Source: Saccoglossus kowalevskii (taxonomy: Eukaryota; Hemichordata; Enteropneusta; Harrimaniidae). From it: 23,180 nt of DNA. The stretch covers positions 233,209 through 256,388 of the forward strand of contig NW_003129869.1 of assembly GCF_000003605.2 (NCBI RefSeq), read 5' to 3'. Shown here piece by piece: positions 22,031 through 23,180 of the stretch. Made by a program: the position numbers and the translations under genes. Every line of letters begins with the position of its first letter. The stretch's first letter is position 1. The notes below the pieces were generated by a model. It did not search any database and had not been told where the DNA came from. It saw nothing but the letters and a program-made list of their open reading frames with translations.

Positions 22031-22781
22031 CCTAACAATTCAATCAATCTAACAAACAAACAAACCAATAAGCTCTACTTACATTCCATTACTACCATAT
22101 CCGTCAAATCGTATTGCCAACGATATTGCAACAATGAGTAAGGGAACACCTGCAAAAATAATTGTCATAAAAATGTCAAGAAATAATCTTGTCGATTCTG
22201 AATATGTTCTGGCTGAAGTTAAAACAATTTATGATCGAATATATGACGTAATATCACTTGAATCTTAAACTGATAATAACCATCACCGTCACATGTCATG
22301 GCAATTGGCGTTTCATCTGAATTTGTCTCTGACACTAATGCACTAATTCAATAATAGAAATACTAGTATTTAGTTTCAAGGAGATTTCGTGGAATTACAC
22401 GGAATTGTCCGATGACACACACTAGGTAGACTCGGTTCCATTTTTTTTGCCGCTGCGCTACTGTGACTCTGCCTCAGGTGAAGGGAAGACGGCGAGCTGT
22501 TTTGTGTACCTGTGTAGACTGGAAATCGAGTCCAACACTAGAAGGCGCTGTTTCTTTCTCTCTGTTACTAATTTACTGCAAAGAAAATGTTATGTTTGAT
22601 GGCGCAATAGCTACACCGATAATGACTTACCCCATCCCACGCCAGCCAATGCAGCTGTTGGAATTTCTTTGGCAAAGACAAATATGGATTTGACATACAG
22701 ATTAGCCCCCTCTATAAACATCCAGACAAACGAAGACGTAAAAAAGTAATGCAGCGCCACGGCAACGACTTTACATAAACT
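19627..22781 (-). CDS. Adhesion-type (class B2) GPCR, 3' part: TM3-TM7 and C-terminal tail, 7 exons
   Basis: Spliced minus-strand gene, partial at its 5' end. Coding exons are 22781-22631, 22149-22083, 21837-21771, 21418-21333, 20579-20453, 19995-19954 and 19755-19627. All six introns are GT-AG, and every phase matches (1, 2, 0, 2, 0, 0). Together they give 669 nt, or 222 residues plus TAA. Class B2 hallmarks are all present: the TM3 Cys in CKVVAVALHYFF, WMFIEG in TM3, the ECL2 Cys in CWLS, LIWAF in TM5, the GLTWLFG motif in TM6, and FNALQ/GVFIF in TM7 running into helix 8. The family are plasma-membrane receptors, usually with a large autoproteolysed GAIN/GPS ectodomain. That region and TM1-TM2 are not found between 22782 and 23180, so they lie beyond the window. 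The reading frame is intact, which argues for a live gene. Subfamily (latrophilin-, ADGRD-like or lineage-specific) cannot be fixed by eye. No strong polyadenylation signal was seen; an ATTAAA lies about 500 bp downstream (19129-19134). Confidence 0.93.
19954..19995 (-). CDS. GPCR exon: end of TM7 and start of helix 8
   Basis: A 42-nt micro-exon encoding GVFIFILHCAMNED. This is the classic class B2 boundary where Q/GVFIF follows an intron after FNALQ. The acceptor is TTTACAG and the donor GTGAGT; both flanking introns are phase 0. Confidence 0.9.
20453..20579 (-). CDS. GPCR exon: TM6 and most of TM7
   Basis: 127 nt. It encodes MLQPLLGLTWLFGAFAVN in TM6, a short third extracellular loop (AETLV), then FQYLFIIFNALQ in TM7. 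The conserved Pro and Trp of TM6 are intact. Acceptor TTCACTAG, donor GTACGT, phase 0. Confidence 0.92.
20850..21178. mobile_element. 329-bp MITE, copy 3, inside a GPCR intron
   Basis: Reverse orientation relative to the other two copies. It begins ATCCTCGGGGGCG and ends CGCCCCCGAGGAT. It is more diverged and carries small indels that break the frame open in the other copies. It makes up nearly half of the 753-bp intron between the TM5 and TM6 exons (20580-21332). Confidence 0.88.
21333..21418 (-). CDS. GPCR exon: end of TM5 and intracellular loop 3
   Basis: 86 nt. It encodes INAIILILVLRVFMTLKA and then a charged loop with DKTEVEKL. The acceptor is TTCCGCAG; the donor GTATAC starts at 21332. 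It ends in phase 2, splitting an Arg codon (AG/A) with the next exon. Confidence 0.9.
21771..21837 (-). CDS. GPCR exon: extracellular loop 2 and TM5
   Basis: 67 nt. It encodes ICWLSYDNGLIWAF and then GPVILVIL. CWLS with the conserved loop Cys and the following (L/I)IWAF are diagnostic of adhesion receptors. Donor GTAAGT at 21770-21765, phase 0. Confidence 0.92.
21853..22031 (+). repeat. Compound microsatellite: (TA)n, (TGAA)n, (AATC)n
   Basis: A short TA run at 21853-21865, then TGAA units at about 21892-21966 with interruptions, then AATC units at about 21974-22030. It occupies most of the 245-bp intron between the TM4 and TM5 exons. Confidence 0.95.
22083..22149 (-). CDS. GPCR exon: TM4
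   Basis: 67 nt, entered in phase 1 and left in phase 2. It encodes VPLLIVAISLAIRFDGYG followed by SNG, the TM4 helix and start of extracellular loop 2. The acceptor TTTTTGCAG is at 22158-22150 and the donor GTAAGT at 22082-22077. Confidence 0.9.
22426..22470 (-). repeat. Dispersed repeat with AGCGCAGCGGC core, copy 2 (in GPCR intron)
   Basis: Reverse-strand copy of the 4516 repeat, with TAGCGCAGCGG and TGGAACCGAGTCTA separated by a run of A. It sits in the 481-bp intron between the TM3 and TM4 exons. Confidence 0.55.
22631..22781 (-). CDS. GPCR exon: TM3 and intracellular loop 2
   Basis: Contains CKVVAVALHYFF, WMFIEGANLYV and a loop ending GVGWG that leads into TM4. The donor is GTAAGT at 22630-22625 and the exon ends in phase 1. 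The acceptor is ambiguous between two adjacent AGs: 22781 gives an in-frame Ser-Leu-Cys start and phase 0, while 22779 gives phase 1. The Cys here is the one that pairs with ECL2 in class B receptors. Confidence 0.9.
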
Positions 22782-23180
22782 CTATAAATATAAATCAAAT
22801 TATAAAAGAATTACTAATTGCTGGAATATAATTGTGTGATATTAATCCAGTTAGATGATATGGGGAAATAATTGGCCAATGTTTATTATGACTCGCAATC
22901 TCGAAGAAAATCGTGCTAAATTAAGCCTCAGTCTATTATTAACTTGTCATTATTATTGTGTTTATCGGCGGAAAATCTCCAGTAATTGACATTTCGGTTG
23001 TTTTTGCGACGTATTTCCACTAAATCCAACGTCACTGGAACACGTGACACCCCTGACAAACACGTTTAATTAACACATAGAACAGTTGTCAATGATAACG
23101 AAACATTGACTGGCTCAGTTGGTCGAAAAATACGAACATTTCGCATAATTTTACGCACGTAAGTGTAGATAATTTCAGCG
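22782..23180 (-). other. Likely receptor intron running off the window
   Basis: No TM1-TM2 or GPS-coding exon was found on the minus strand here, so it is read as intron upstream of the TM3 exon. Confidence 0.55.

Overview
This window is from an animal nuclear genome. It is AT-rich, has no long open reading frames, carries short exons with GT-AG introns, and is full of short fold-back transposon remnants, minisatellites and microsatellites. CpG is not strongly depleted and the one gene has short introns, which suggests an invertebrate (perhaps a marine lophotrochozoan or invertebrate deuterostome). The sequence alone does not settle the species.

The only gene I can support lies at the right end on the minus strand (22781 down to 19627). 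Seven short exons with consistent phases encode transmembrane helices 3 to 7 and the complete cytoplasmic tail of a class B2 (adhesion) G protein-coupled receptor, ending in TAA. No exon is longer than 151 bp, so a plain ORF scan misses the gene. Its 5' part (extracellular region, GAIN/GPS, TM1-TM2) must lie beyond the right edge of the window. Its introns hold a 329-bp MITE copy, a large tetranucleotide microsatellite and a dispersed repeat.

The rest (1 to about 19600) has no gene I can defend. Its structure comes from repeats: (i) three 328-329 bp copies of one MITE family with ATCCTCGGGGGCGGA ends, at 11726, 18483 and 20850; (ii) a run of four inverted-repeat elements at 16552-17688; (iii) a family with GCCCTCTA-type ends and an internal TGACGTCA, at 4611-4842 and 6069-6331; (iv) twin hairpin repeats at 14899 and 15070; (v) a strong hairpin with two alternative folds at 9295-9357; (vi) degenerate 31-bp and 34-bp minisatellites at about 5300-5505 and 14454-14622; (vii) a decayed non-LTR retrotransposon fragment on the minus strand at 13674-14142.

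No tRNA, rRNA or CRISPR array was seen. A possible TATA-less promoter motif cluster (ETS/CRE plus YY1-like) sits at 16257-16285, but no gene start could be tied to it. No wholly new multi-gene system is visible. The most useful results are the reconstructed receptor gene and the dense set of small fold-back element families.
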